Assembly (NCBI GenBank): GCA_964017155.1
Contig: OZ024857.1
Location: 35,175,241-35,239,240, forward strand
From: Oasisia sp. SBJ-2009
Lineage: Eukaryota; Annelida; Polychaeta; Sabellida; Siboglinidae
DNA length: 64,000 bases
Direction: 5' to 3'
Made by a program: the position numbers and the translations under genes. The notes below the pieces were generated by a model, which saw only the letters and a list, made by a program, of their open reading frames with translations, was not told the DNA's origin and made no database searches. Position 1 is the stretch's first letter. The number at the start of each line of letters is the position of its first letter. Positions 28,901 through 35,265 of the stretch are shown piece after piece.

Positions 28901-31900
28901 TAGTTCAGTTCATTGGACAGTATCAGACCTTGTACATGTTCAGTGATTGTGTGCTGTAGATTCAGTTCATTGGACAGTATCAGACCTTGTACATGTTCAG
29001 TGATTGTGTGTTGTAGTTCAGTTCATTGGACAGTATCAGACCTTGTACATGTTCAGTGATTGTGTGCTGTAGATTCAGTTCATTGGACAGTATCAGACCT
29101 TGTACATGTTCAGTGATTGTGTGTTGTAGTTCAGTTCATTGGACAGTATCAGACCTTGTACATGTTCAGTGATTGTGTGCTGTAGATTCAGTTCATTGGA
29201 CAGTATCAGACCTTGTACATGTTCAGTGATTGTGTGTTGTAGTTCAGTTCATTGGACAGTATCAGACCTTGTACATGTTCAGTGATTGTGTGCTGTAGAT
29301 TCAGTTCATTGGACAGTATCAGACCTTGTACATGTTCAGTGATTGTGTGTTGTAGTTCAGTTCATTGGACAGTATCAGACCTTGTACATGTTCAGTGATT
29401 GTGTGCTGTAGATTCAGTTCATTGGACAGTATCAGACCTTGTACATGTTCAGTGATTGTGTGTTGTAGTTCAGTTCATTGGACAGTATCAGACCTTGTAC
29501 ATGTTCAGTGATTGTGTGCTGTAGATTCAATTCATTGGACAGTATCAGACCTTGTACATGTTCAGTGATTGTGTGTTGTAGTTCAGTTCATTGGACAGTA
29601 TCAGACCTTGTACATGTTCAGTGGTGGTGTGTTGTAGTTCAGTTCATTGGACAGTATCAGACCTTGTACATGTTCAGTGATTGTGTGTTGTAGTTCAGTT
29701 CATTGGACAGTATCAGACCATGTACATGTTCAGTGGTGGTGTGTTGTTCAGTTCATTGAATTTAACCAGACCTTGTACATTTTCAGTGATGGTATGTTAT
29801 AGATTCAGTTCATTGAACTGTATCAGACCTTGTACATGTTCAGTGGTGGTGTGTTGTTCAGTTCATTGAATTTAACCAGACCTTGTACATTTTCAGTGAT
29901 GGTATGTTATAGATTCAGGTCATTGAACTGTATCAGACCTTGTACATGTTCAGTGTGGTATGCAGGTGTTACAGTACCTTAGGTATTGCAATACCTCAGG
30001 GAGTTTGACGCCCCTGCCATGCAGAGTTGTAAACCATTGCCTTGTGGTACAGGTTCTTGACAGAACCGAAGGCTAAGGGAGCAAACCCTAACCAGAAAAC
30101 CATGTCACTGTGGCAGCATCAAGGGCGGTTGATGTATGGAACTCCCAACATCTCTCCACCAGCCACTGCAGGGACAACTAGTTTGCGCCTGTCTTGACAT
30201 GTTCTTGCCGGTGTGAGGCCTCTATTTGCTCCCCGAGAGAGTGTCGCTAGTAACTTGCAAAAGCCAGCAGCACTTCAACACTTTTTGCTAGCAGCTTCCA
30301 TGAAATGTACAACTGCACAAAACACCATACCGAATCGGCCGTCGCCCGGGTTACCAAGGACCACGCTGCTCGACCTCATCTTCCGTCGACAGTGGAAAAT
30401 CAGCTAGGAAGAAGAAGACAAAGAAGACAACTACTGACAATTGGACAATGGAACGTCAGAACTCTCCTCGACCGAGAAGGAGCTAACCGACCAGAAAGAC
30501 ATACGGCACTAGTAGCAATGGAACTTGCCAAATACAACATTGACATCGCTGCCCTATGTGAAACAAGGTTCTCAGCGTCTGGTAGTCTCAACGACTTGGA
30601 ATACTCTTTCTTCTGGAGTGGCAAACCCGAAGGAGAAAGAAGGGAGGCCGGAGTGGGCTTTGCTATCAAGAAGGATATCGTCACAAAGCTGACAGATATG
30701 CCACGGCCAGTAAGTGACAGAATCATGACGATGAGACTCCCTCTGAGCAAGGACAACTTTGCTACAATTATCAGCGTGTACGCCCCAACAATGACAAACC
30801 CAGATGAAAACAAGGAGGCCTTCTACAACCAGCTGGCAAGTGTGCTCAGTGGCATCCCTCGTACAGATAAGCTACTGCTGATAGGAGACTTCAATGCGAG
30901 GATAGGAAGAGAAAATGACAAGTGGCCCTTGGTCATGGGCAAACATGGGATTGGGAAATGCAACTCCAATGGCGAGCTTCTACTGGCTCTGTGCTCTGAG
31001 TTCGAACTGATAGTGACGAACACCATGTTCAAGCAGAAGGATGAACGCAAGACCACCTGGATGCATCCTCGTTCCAGACATTGGCATATGATCGACTTCA
31101 TCATCACGAGGTGTCGGGATAAGATGGACATCCACAGTACCCGAGCCATGCGTGGAGCAAACTGCTGGACCGATCACCAGATGCTGAGGTCAAAAGTGGC
31201 TTTCAGAATACGACAAAAGCACAGCAGGCAAGGAACAAGTAAGCCGACCAAGCTCAACACAGCAAAACTAAGTACCACCAGCCATAGGGAGAGTTTTGAG
31301 CAGGAAATGGACAGTGCTCTCGCCCAATGGAAGGGGAAGGAAAACTCAACACCAGACGAGAAATGGGCAGCTCTGCAGCAGGTCGTGTACAACACAGCCA
31401 AGACATATCTTGACAAGCCAGACAGAAAACATCAGGACTGGTTTGACCTCAACGACCAGGAGCTACAGACTCTTATGAGCAGAAGAGACCAAGCCCACCA
31501 GAGAGTGTTGCAAATGAGGAGCACTAGATCCACCACTGCAGCATACAAAGATGCCTGCAGACTGCTACAAAAACACACCCGTGCACTGAAGTCAGACTGG
31601 TGGGAAAGGAAGGCAGTGGAGCTGCAGAGAGCTGCTGACAGTAACAACATAAGGGATTCTACAATGGACTGAAGGAAGTGTGGGGACCCAAAAAGAAGGG
31701 AACTGTTCAACTGAAATCAACAGATGGAATGGAGACCTTCTCTGACAGCAAGAGAGTTGTGGCAAGATGGACTTGAACACATCCAGAAGCTACTCAACGT
31801 CCCTGGCGCCATAGATCAGGAAGCTCTGGACAACATCCCGCAGCTCATTATCAAGACAAGCCTTGATGAGATCCCAACTATGGATGAGATGGGTAAAGCA

Positions 31901-34900
31901 ATGGCCGGCCTGAAAGATGGCAAAGCACCTGGAGGAGATGGAATTCCTGCAGAAGTATGGAAGCACGGAGGAGACAATCTGTTCAGCAGACTGCACCAAC
32001 TAATCTCCAATGCCTGGGAGGTGGGTTCTGTACCACAAGCATGGAAGGATGCCAGCATTGTAACCATCTACAAGAAAGGTGATCGAACAGACTGCGGAAA
32101 CTATAGAGGAATCTCTCTTCTTTCCATAGCAGGCAAGATCTTTGCCAGGATCCACCTCAACAGACTATCTACCCACATAACACCAGAGGTAGTTCCAGAG
32201 ACTCAATGTGGCTTCAGAGGAAACCGGAGCACCGTAGATATGATATATTTGTCTCCGACAACTACAAGAAAAGTGCATTGAGCAGGACCGACCACTGTAC
32301 ATGGTATTTGTCGACTTCAGTAAGGCATTCGATACAGATACCGGAATGATGGCGAATGTTAGTGTTGGAGGGGAAGTCTTGGAATCGTTCAGTGTCACAA
32401 ATGGGGGTCAAGCAAGGTTGTGTACTGGCCCCCACGCTCTTCTCCATCTTCCTATCAGCAATACTCGATGAGGCTTTCCGAGACATGGGGGATGGCGTCT
32501 ACATACAATCCAGACAGAGCGCTGACCTATTCAACATCGCACACTTCAGAGAGAAGACCAAGACTACTCGGATACTGATGAGAGAGCTGCTATTCGCAGA
32601 TGACAGTGCACTCACTGGTTGCACACTCTGCTGAAGTGATGCAGAATATAGTGGATGCTTTCTCCAATGCGTCAAAGAAGTTCGGCCTGAAGATTAACAT
32701 CAAGAAGACCGAGGTGCTGTACCAACCCAACTCTACAAGAACCCGAGAGGAGGATATCACGGTTGATGGAAACAAGCTGAACTCTGTTCTGGATTTCACC
32801 TACCTCGGAAGCACTATATCAAGTGATGGATGCATTGACGATGAAATACAGAGGAGGATGGCCAAGGCTAGTGCATCTTTTGGTCGACTACGCCAGAGAC
32901 TCTGGAACAACCACCATGTGTCCATGCGGGTTAAAGGCAAGATATACCGTGCAATCATGCTGTCCACCCTCCTATATGGAGCTGAGGCCTGGACAGTGTA
33001 CAGACGACAGGTAAAAAAAGCTGCATGCCTTCATGATGCGACATCTGTGTTCGATCATGAGGATAACCTGGATGGACAAAGTGACAAACAAGGAAATACC
33101 CGAACGGACAGGGCTGCCATCTATGGAAGATCTTCTGATCAGAAAGAATCTCTGGTGGACTGGACACCTCATGAGGATGTCACCAGACAGGCTACCAAAG
33201 CAGGTTCTCTACTCTCAACTGTCTTCTGGTCACAGAAAGAGAGGGCGCCCTCGTCTCCGGTTCAAGGATACCATCAAGAGAAACCTGAAGCTGAGAGACA
33301 TAAAGATCGACTCCTGGACATCACTCTCACAGCAGAAAGATAAATGGAGAGCAACAGTCAAGTCATGGAAGCAGTCTTTGTCGCTTCGCGACCGACAGCA
33401 TGATGATGATGACATGTTCAGTGGTGGTGTGTTGTTCAGTTCATTGAATTTAACCAGACCTTGTACATTTTTAGTGATGGTATGTTATAGATTCAGTTCA
33501 TTGAACTGTATCAGACCTTGTTAACGAATGCGTACCAATGCATGTGAATGCGTAACTTTATTCGAATGTTTGTGAACACATTTGAATGCAGATGTTTGGT
33601 GGGCACATTTGAATGTGCGTTTAAATACGAATATTTAATGGTTGTATCCAAATGTGAATGTTTGTTTGTGTTATGTGTGCTGTACGATATACACCTCAGT
33701 ATAATAAAACTATGTATATTTTTGCATGAAATATAAAGCATAATACTATAATAAAGTATATTTTAAATAATAATACACAAATTACAAACATATTTATTCT
33801 CAAAAGCTGTTTACAGTATGCACATTAATAAGACAAAACAGTTTTAAGTAAGTTATGATTTAAGGCCGCTGCAACAGTATTACCAACACCATGTATGATG
33901 CTATGTTGTTCATCAGTGGATGTTGCTGTGGGTGAAAAAGGAATGCTGGCTGGTAGTTTAGCTGGTGATTGGTTCAGAGGCACATTGGCAGTGGCAGAAT
34001 GTTTGCAATATGCCAGCATTTTATACACATTCGTTTGGCATTCAAATGCAAATGTTTATGGTTTGCATATGGTTCACATTTGAATGTGCTCAAAATTGAT
34101 GCCTGGTGTCTATGCCAGGGAAAGTAAAAGACCCCACACAAGGGGTAAATGTGTAACCTGTAGTGGACTCACAAATTCTCGTTGGACTTTACACGCCCTG
34201 CAAAGGGTCCCGTCCAGTATCTGGGAAAAAGAATGCACATTGGAATGCCAGACATTTGAATGTGCATTCGAATGATATTCGCATTTGTTAATAAGCCTGG
34301 GTGTTATAAGTTCATTATGTATGATCATGTACAACATATTCAGTGATGTGTGTTGTAGATTGTACATGTTCTGTGATTATGTGTTGTAGGTTCAGTTCAT
34401 TGAACTGTGTAAGACCTTGTACAACATGTTCAGTGATCAACAGAATGAACAAAAGTTGTACCATTCGATCGCAACCGTAGCAACTCTCCTTCTTCAGATT
34501 GGGGAGGTGGGAAAGGCATTCCAATCACAGACAGCACAGTCGCAGAAAGTAAATTCAGCCACGCCAACTGGTGACGAGTCGTGTGATGGTATCAGTAAGA
34601 AGCAGCAGCGGGTTGTGAAGACAACAGCAAGTGGGGATGGTTGTTGTGAAGGGCAAGGTGGGAAGTCAGCAGAGGTTGCGGAGGATCTGTCTGGAACAGG
34701 GGAGATGGGGACTACTGGGAAAGACTGTGGGAGTGGGGACAAGGAGGACCACATGAGATTAGATACAACAACAGACAGTGGGACAGGGGAAAAGGTTGCA
34801 AACAAAGTAAAAGTAGAAAATGTGAGACATGAAAACGAAAATGGAAGTAAGGAACCAGAGGAAGGAAATGAAGAATCACCAAAGTTAGGCAATGTCTGCA

Positions 34901-35265
34901 AGGAAAAAGATACCTTCCAACCAGATGTCACACAGAATACAAATGGAGCAAAGAGTCAGGTTGTCAATGAGACAGATTCTTCATGTGGTGTGGGTGTGGG
35001 TGCGGGTGCGGACCGACCAATAGATGCATCTCGGTCCACCACGGCCATAGGGAGAGCTGAAGGCCCAATCGATGAGTCACGGTCTGTCTCAACCAGACAG
35101 ACTTCTGTCAGCTCATGTAGTCTAGTGGATCCTGACTGGTCGATCACATTTGAACAGTTCCTTGCTTCCATCTTGACGGAGCCACCACTTGTCCAGCACT
35201 TTGAAGAACAGATCGATATTAACATTGCAATTGAATATTACAGAAACAGATCACAAATCTTGTAA
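936..35265 (+). CDS. TBC1D9: TBC1D9-like Rab GTPase-activating protein, 3' part, 15 exons
   Basis: Exons: 936-1030, 7663-7830, 9018-9126, 9468-9657, 11294-11440, 11764-11875, 13016-13076, 14418-14582, 15066-15176, 16731-16829, 22698-22889, 25586-25760, 27182-27247, 28013-28104, 34390-35265. Every junction is GT..AG and phases join, giving 885 codons plus TAA. Seen: TBC domain from about residue 98 ([15 protein letters not shown]), Arg-finger motif IERDLHR (R156), Gln-finger motif GYCQ (Q191), [16 protein letters not shown] and [16 protein letters not shown] as in TBC1D8/9 proteins, a degenerate EF-hand region (about 460-510), and a C-terminal [17 protein letters not shown] motif. Family knowledge: TBC proteins stimulate GTP hydrolysis by Rab GTPases in vesicle traffic; TBC1D8/9 members also have two N-terminal GRAM domains, which must lie upstream. 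The acidic, Ser/Glu-rich stretch (about 630-800) is low in complexity. Paralogue choice (TBC1D9 rather than TBC1D9B or TBC1D8) is less sure than the family. Confidence 0.93.
2772..3165 (+). repeat. Dispersed repeat A, copy 1
   Basis: Matches 4,303-4,705 in the same orientation with many substitutions and small indels. Shared blocks include cttgggca.ggat.ttcact, a segment around ttcagtagcatt, ..catgctgcc..tgctaag, a .aaaatttaagc block, and ttcaatcagaataaag near the end. No TIRs or target duplication are evident, so class is unknown. Confidence 0.6.
4204..4272. repeat. (TA)n microsatellite
   Basis: About 34 uninterrupted TA dinucleotides, beginning after a catacatatata lead-in. It immediately precedes repeat A copy 2. 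Confidence 0.97.
4303..4705 (+). repeat. Dispersed repeat A, copy 2
   Basis: Second, diverged copy of the 2,772-3,165 sequence, same orientation, ending near the shared ttggtgatacacat block. Confidence 0.6.
5043..5141. repeat. (TCTA)n followed by (TA)n microsatellite
   Basis: Compound tract: tctg/tcta tetramers run into about 20 TA dinucleotides. The ORF across it is an artefact. Confidence 0.96.
6150..6462 (-). mobile_element. tRNA-derived SINE, copy 1
   Basis: On the minus strand the right end reads as a tRNA-like head: TGGCTCAGGGG fits RNA polymerase III box A and GGTTCGAATCC fits box B. The left end is an aaaaaggcaagttc tail. It is flanked by a 7-bp target duplication CGCAGTA (6,143-6,149 and 6,463-6,469). 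About 313 bp. A near-identical relative lies at 36,260. A functional tRNA gene is unlikely because the tRNA fold is not maintained and the body continues for about 240 bp. Confidence 0.88.
6861..7145. mobile_element. hAT-type MITE, 285 bp
   Basis: Terminal inverted repeats CAGGGTTCGAATTTAG and CTAAATTCTAACCCTG flank a non-coding core, and an exact 8-bp duplication CCCTATAC lies on each side (6,853-6,860; 7,146-7,153). CAGGG termini with 8-bp duplication are typical of hAT. The core carries inverted GGGGGCCC-type blocks. Too short to encode a transposase. Confidence 0.9.
7663..7830 (+). CDS. TBC1D9: TBC1D9-like exon b
   Basis: Encodes a Ser-rich stretch ([17 protein letters not shown]) followed by [20 protein letters not shown] and [10 protein letters not shown], which leads into the TBC domain as in TBC1D9. 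The acceptor is gatcag|C at 7,663; a second AG six bases downstream (7,669) would keep phase and remove two residues. Donor GGCAG|gtaact is the first of 13 copies. Confidence 0.85.
7811..8250 (+). repeat. Minisatellite copying exon b's 5' splice site (33 bp x ~13)
   Basis: The unit holds the last 20 bases of the exon (CACTTCACTGAGTATGGCAG) and the first 13 of the intron (gtaactagaggtt). Donor GT starts at 7,831 and recurs every 33 bp to 8,227. Variants change TATGGCAG to TACAGCAG. Although 33 is a multiple of three, using a later donor adds an in-frame TAA immediately (GGC AGG TAA), so only the first donor gives full-length protein. Confidence 0.96.
8251..9017. other. Rest of intron b, no recognisable gene
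   Basis: Bases 8,590-8,745 are rich in AATTC/GAATT words in both orientations and end in cagccctgc, resembling the decayed end of a hAT element, but no second end or duplication was found. Confidence 0.4.
9018..9126 (+). CDS. TBC1D9: TBC1D9-like exon c, start of TBC domain
   Basis: Encodes [20 protein letters not shown] and [16 protein letters not shown]. GVPxxxRGxxW is the opening motif of TBC domains. Acceptor gttgcag|G, donor GAG|gtgggt. Confidence 0.95.
9468..9657 (+). CDS. TBC1D9: TBC1D9-like exon d, catalytic arginine finger
   Basis: Encodes [14 protein letters not shown], then [18 protein letters not shown] and [16 protein letters not shown]. IxRDxxR supplies the Arg finger of the dual-finger GAP mechanism. 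Acceptor ctatatag, donor ATAG|gtgagt. The first ATG follows the acceptor directly and is internal. Confidence 0.95.
9625..10470 (+). repeat. Minisatellite copying exon d's 5' splice site, two generations
   Basis: Units of about 41 bp carry the last ~33 exon bases (ttacagcctatgcctggagg, aaccctaa.at.g) and the donor ggtgagtc. About eleven donor-bearing copies run to about 10,110. A second, more diverged block (10,110-10,470) has the same skeleton but ggtgagtc has become gggttaatc, so the donor is lost. Some early units contain an extra gaaggggtttacccc segment. Confidence 0.93.
10640..11340 (+). repeat. Minisatellite copying exon e's 3' splice site (57 bp)
   Basis: The unit holds about 10 intron bases (actgttacag) plus the first 47 bases of exon e (gttattgtcaggccatgaac...ctgtac). 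Clean acceptors precede 11,009, 11,066, 11,123, 11,180, 11,237 and 11,294, exactly 57 bp apart; about six diverged units lie upstream. The array is open in the exon frame: each extra unit would add 19 residues ending in [15 protein letters not shown], so use of the 11,009 acceptor would insert 95 residues without a stop. Confidence 0.96.
11294..11440 (+). CDS. TBC1D9: TBC1D9-like exon e, glutamine finger
   Basis: Completes [16 protein letters not shown] (Gln finger) and continues [20 protein letters not shown] and [13 protein letters not shown], matching the family closely. I chose the last acceptor of the array because it gives a protein of family length. Donor CAAG|gtatgt. Confidence 0.93.
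11764..11875 (+). CDS. TBC1D9: TBC1D9-like exon f
   Basis: Encodes [20 protein letters not shown] and [17 protein letters not shown], part of the TBC helical core. Acceptor tgtacag|GT, donor CTCAG|gtgagt. Confidence 0.95.
11836..12165 (+). repeat. Diverged minisatellite from exon f's 5' splice site (~60 bp x ~5)
   Basis: Pyrimidine-rich units repeat the exon end (ctccctgtcctggttccttactctcttcctcag) broken into recognisable pieces such as cctggttcctt and cttcctca followed by gtgagt or a decayed form of it. It is older and noisier than the other arrays. Confidence 0.8.
12308..12965. mobile_element. pogo/Tc1-type non-autonomous element with a SINE inside
   Basis: Left end CAGTCATGCCTCATTATAA and the complement of the right end CAGTCAAGCTTCATGATAA form inverted repeats, with TA on each side (12,306-12,307; 12,966-12,967). 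CAGT.. ends and TA duplication suit pogo/Tigger-like elements. No transposase reading frame remains. Bases about 12,740-12,915 are a diverged copy of the tRNA-derived SINE. Confidence 0.78.
12740..12915 (-). mobile_element. tRNA-derived SINE, copy 3 (partial, diverged)
   Basis: Shares ggtactcatt.atacagctgagtg and the ggtt(c)aaacccgggttctc tRNA-like head with the 6,150 and 36,260 copies, but lacks the 3' part. Confidence 0.7.
13016..13076 (+). CDS. TBC1D9: TBC1D9-like exon g (61 nt)
   Basis: Encodes [21 protein letters not shown], continuing the TBC domain. Acceptor gtttgcag|T, donor AAC|gtaagt. Confidence 0.95.
13260..14437 (+). repeat. Minisatellite copying exon h's 3' splice site (55 bp)
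   Basis: The unit is about 35 intron bases ending tctgttgtag plus the first 20 exon bases (gtgatcttccaagtgtctct). Thirteen acceptor copies lie between 13,757 and the true one at 14,418; about three more precede a foreign segment (13,495-13,728), and degenerate units reach 13,260. Two variants (ctctgtgtgat..gacattt and ctctatgtgat..gacatgt) partly alternate. 55 is not a multiple of three, so upstream acceptors would shift the frame. Confidence 0.95.
13495..13728. other. Insertion interrupting the exon-h array
   Basis: About 230 bp unlike the repeat unit splits the array. No clear inverted termini or duplication were found; origin unknown. Confidence 0.5.
14418..14582 (+). CDS. TBC1D9: TBC1D9-like exon h
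   Basis: Encodes [20 protein letters not shown] and [18 protein letters not shown], the end of the TBC domain (family KDDGEAM motif), then a variable loop to EVENK. Acceptor gttgtag|GTG is the last copy in the array. Donor AAG|gtacac is weaker than usual. Confidence 0.93.
15066..15176 (+). CDS. TBC1D9: TBC1D9-like exon i
   Basis: Encodes [20 protein letters not shown] and [13 protein letters not shown], matching the post-TBC helices of the family. Acceptor ttggcag|ACA, donor CAG|gtgagt. Confidence 0.93.
15307..16584. mobile_element. hAT-type element, 1,278 bp
   Basis: Ends CAGAGCCGTAA and (complement) CAGAGCTGTAA are inverted and flanked by the exact 8-bp duplication ATTCAGTT (15,299-15,306; 16,585-16,592). 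Subterminal regions are dense in gaagtacttttac and tgagtaac words in both directions. No intact transposase; short ORFs near 15,550-15,830 are not recognisable. Confidence 0.93.
16731..16829 (+). CDS. TBC1D9: TBC1D9-like exon j
   Basis: Encodes [20 protein letters not shown] followed by [13 protein letters not shown] (family LEDTTKRNV..R and L..LF..FK). Acceptor gtgtag|AAA, donor AAG|gtaaaa. Confidence 0.94.
17184..18465 (+). mobile_element. TTAA-flanked transposon with a THAP-domain relic
   Basis: TIR AGGAACATGCAACC and its inverse sit exactly between two TTAA sites (17,180-17,183; 18,466-18,469). 1,282 bp. TTAA duplication with purine-purine termini fits Kolobok (or piggyBac-like) elements; the THAP relic inside favours Kolobok, whose known members can encode THAP domains. 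Confidence 0.85.
17487..17867 (+). pseudogene. THAP zinc-finger-like reading frame inside the TTAA element
   Basis: The 126-codon frame contains [11 protein letters not shown].., [23 protein letters not shown] and [12 protein letters not shown]. Their order matches a THAP domain (C..C near the N-terminus, F..P, W, C..H, and the AVPT box). The Cys spacing at the front is unusual and no DDE domain follows, so it is probably a relic or a minimal DNA-binding protein. Confidence 0.6.
19306..21744. mobile_element. TTAA-flanked element with internal foldback
   Basis: Left end AGTGAAAAAAAGGC and complement of right end AGGGAAAAAATGGC continue as matching inverted repeats for ~45 bp (shared cacctaa.agag type block), between TTAA sites (19,302-19,305; 21,745-21,748). 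The ends are related to those of the 49,952-52,427 element, so both belong to one family. Confidence 0.8.
19793..21269. repeat. Large inverted repeat, ~340-bp arms, AT-rich spacer
   Basis: Left arm (19,793-20,135) starts gacctaactatgaaaacgac; right arm (20,935-21,269) ends with the inverse. Both contain gcgcgcgaatatttataaac and cgcacgcg-type blocks. The ~800-bp centre is very AT-rich with no ORF. Either a nested foldback element or the long inner TIRs of the host element. Confidence 0.82.
22559..22665 (-). mobile_element. SINE fragment next to exon k
   Basis: Resembles the 3' part of the tRNA-derived SINE (gttcttata.., gctttacattttactccctgg, ccatctcgacttctctagga). It ends about 32 bp before the exon k acceptor, so part of the branch-point region may derive from it. 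Confidence 0.6.
22698..22889 (+). CDS. TBC1D9: TBC1D9-like exon k, EF-hand region
   Basis: Encodes [40 protein letters not shown] and [16 protein letters not shown], matching the family segment before the EF hand. 192 nt, phase 0 at both ends. Donor TTTAGG|gtatgt is the first of 20 copies. Confidence 0.95.
22824..24560 (+). repeat. Minisatellite copying exon k's 5' splice site (76 bp x 20)
   Basis: The unit is the last 66 bases (22 codons, [14 protein letters not shown]) of the exon plus 10 intron bases (gtatgtattc). Donors occur at 22,890 and every 76 bp to 24,334; three or four decayed units follow to about 24,560. Most copies have changed CCC TGG to CCA TAG, putting a stop at the Trp codon, so the copies are not alternative exons under constraint. 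Confidence 0.97.
24561..25585. other. Rest of intron k
   Basis: No exon or TIR element recognised. A short TA/CA tract lies at about 24,998-25,080. Confidence 0.6.
25586..25760 (+). CDS. TBC1D9: TBC1D9-like exon l, EF-hand loop
   Basis: Encodes [20 protein letters not shown] and [20 protein letters not shown]. The position matches the family EF-hand (LLDENxDxxINFxEF), but the loop has D, T, H rather than D, N/D, D at the usual ligand positions, so Ca2+ binding is doubtful. Acceptor tttcag|TTA, donor TCAG|gtgggt. Confidence 0.94.
25836..26075. repeat. (CA)n/(CGCA)n microsatellite
   Basis: Long CA-rich tract with cgca and acagac variants. All ORFs across it on both strands are low-complexity artefacts. 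Confidence 0.95.
26285..27181 (+). repeat. Minisatellite ending at exon m's acceptor (~41-43 bp x ~21)
   Basis: Units read ..gatgttgtaaggcggaacag, then tttgtgcctgtcttgtgtcac. Towards the exon they become ccttgtgtccccagatgttataag, so the last boundary tgtccccag|AT is the true acceptor. The exon contributes only a few bases to the unit, unlike the other arrays. Confidence 0.9.
27182..27247 (+). CDS. TBC1D9: TBC1D9-like exon m (66 nt)
   Basis: Encodes [20 protein letters not shown] and PH, comparable to the family segment after the EF hand (EAT.YF). Acceptor gtccccag|AT, donor CACA|gtaagt; phases 1 and 1 fit neighbours. Confidence 0.85.
27760..27970 (+). repeat. Short intronic minisatellite (~50 bp x ~4)
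   Basis: Units of gacatcattcctgcttgcaa followed by caagtatatctata. It is not related to the adjoining exons, an ordinary contrast to the exon-border arrays. Confidence 0.8.
28013..28104 (+). CDS. TBC1D9: TBC1D9-like exon n
   Basis: Encodes (R)[17 protein letters not shown] and [10 protein letters not shown], aligned with the family (P.LNQ preceding [13 protein letters not shown]). Acceptor attcatag|GG, donor CCAG|gtaagc. Confidence 0.9.
28163..29955 (+). repeat. Minisatellite copying exon o's 3' splice site (55/57 bp, ~32 units)
   Basis: The unit carries gtgttgtag followed by ~45 bases like the start of exon o (ttcagttcattg..ctgt..aagacc.tgtaca..ttcagtgat). The outermost copy (about 28,165) is closest to the exon and still reads [16 protein letters not shown]. 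From about 28,560 to 29,560 a 57-bp form (gctgtagattcag) and a 55-bp form (gttgtagttcag) mostly alternate, a 112-bp higher-order repeat. The array resumes at 33,412 after a LINE insertion. Confidence 0.95.
29956..33411 (+). mobile_element. Nearly full-length APE-type LINE (CFDP2-like), frameshifted
   Basis: A 3,456-bp insertion inside the exon-o array, bounded by the 12-bp duplication ACATGTTCAGTG (29,944-29,955; 33,412-33,423), itself array sequence. It has about 350 bp of 5' sequence, one endonuclease plus reverse-transcriptase frame, and a catgatgatgatg 3' tail. Family knowledge: such LINEs nick DNA with an apurinic-like endonuclease and prime reverse transcription on the target. The (ATG)-type tail and short 3' UTR suggest an RTE-like or related clade (inference). 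Same orientation as the host gene. Confidence 0.93.
30305..33396 (+). pseudogene. LINE endonuclease/reverse transcriptase, broken
   Basis: The first frame (30,305-31,672) has endonuclease motifs [39 protein letters not shown] and TDHQML. Frameshifts near 31,654, 31,770 and 32,255 break the link to the reverse transcriptase ([40 protein letters not shown] segment, [27 protein letters not shown]). About 100 bases seem missing after SKAFDT (near 32,335). More shifts occur near 32,620 and 33,010. The end reads [20 protein letters not shown]. The remaining protein similarity looks high, so decay is fairly recent. Confidence 0.9.
33412..33520 (+). repeat. Exon-o array, part 2 (after the LINE)
   Basis: Two more units (ttcagttcattgaa..., accttgtacatttt) continue the array; the first 12 bases are the LINE target duplication. 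The block is cut at its right side by a TTAA element. Confidence 0.9.
33525..34287. mobile_element. TTAA-flanked MITE, 763 bp, ACATTTGAATGT-rich
   Basis: Lies between TTAA sites (33,521-33,524; 34,288-34,291) with ends CGAATGCG..CGCATTTG. Subterminal 100-150 bp are packed with cattcgaatg, acatttgaatgt and gaatgcg words in both orientations, presumably transposase sites. No transposase ORF. Confidence 0.75.
34292..34389 (+). repeat. Exon-o array, part 3, leading to the real acceptor
   Basis: Two decayed units (atcatgtacaacatattcag, ttgtacatgttctgtgatta) precede the true acceptor gtgttgtag at 34,389. Confidence 0.85.
34390..35265 (+). CDS. TBC1D9: TBC1D9-like exon o (terminal coding exon)
   Basis: Opens [20 protein letters not shown] followed by [20 protein letters not shown], strongly family-like, passes through a long acidic Ser/Gly/Glu-rich linker, and ends [20 protein letters not shown] then [14 protein letters not shown]. 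Stop TAA is at 35,263. The stop overlaps a perfect donor consensus (CTT|GTAAGT), so some transcripts may splice here to a further exon; vertebrate relatives carry extra C-terminal residues. Confidence 0.9.
   Translation, partial: VQFIELCKTLYNMFSDQQNEQKLYHSIATVATLLLQIGEVGKAFQSQTAQSQKVNSATPTGDESCDGISKKQQRVVKTTASGDGCCEGQGGKSAEVAEDLSGTGEMGTTGKDCGSGDKEDHMRLDTTTDSGTGEKVANKVKVENVRHENENGSKEPEEGNEESPKLGNVCKEKDTFQPDVTQNTNGAKSQVVNETDSSCGVGVGAGADRPIDASRSTTAIGRAEGPIDESRSVSTRQTSVSSCSLVDPDWSITFEQFLASILTEPPLVQHFEEQIDINIAIEYYRNRSQIL

Noticed and set aside
26749..29869. ORFs with repeated peptides (for example 26,867-27,337; 28,517-28,777; 29,478-29,693)
   Set aside because: They are frame-open minisatellite arrays lacking splice or start context of their own.
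26285..29955. CRISPR-like regularly spaced repeats
   Set aside because: Units are head-to-tail minisatellites without unique spacers, within introns of an animal gene.
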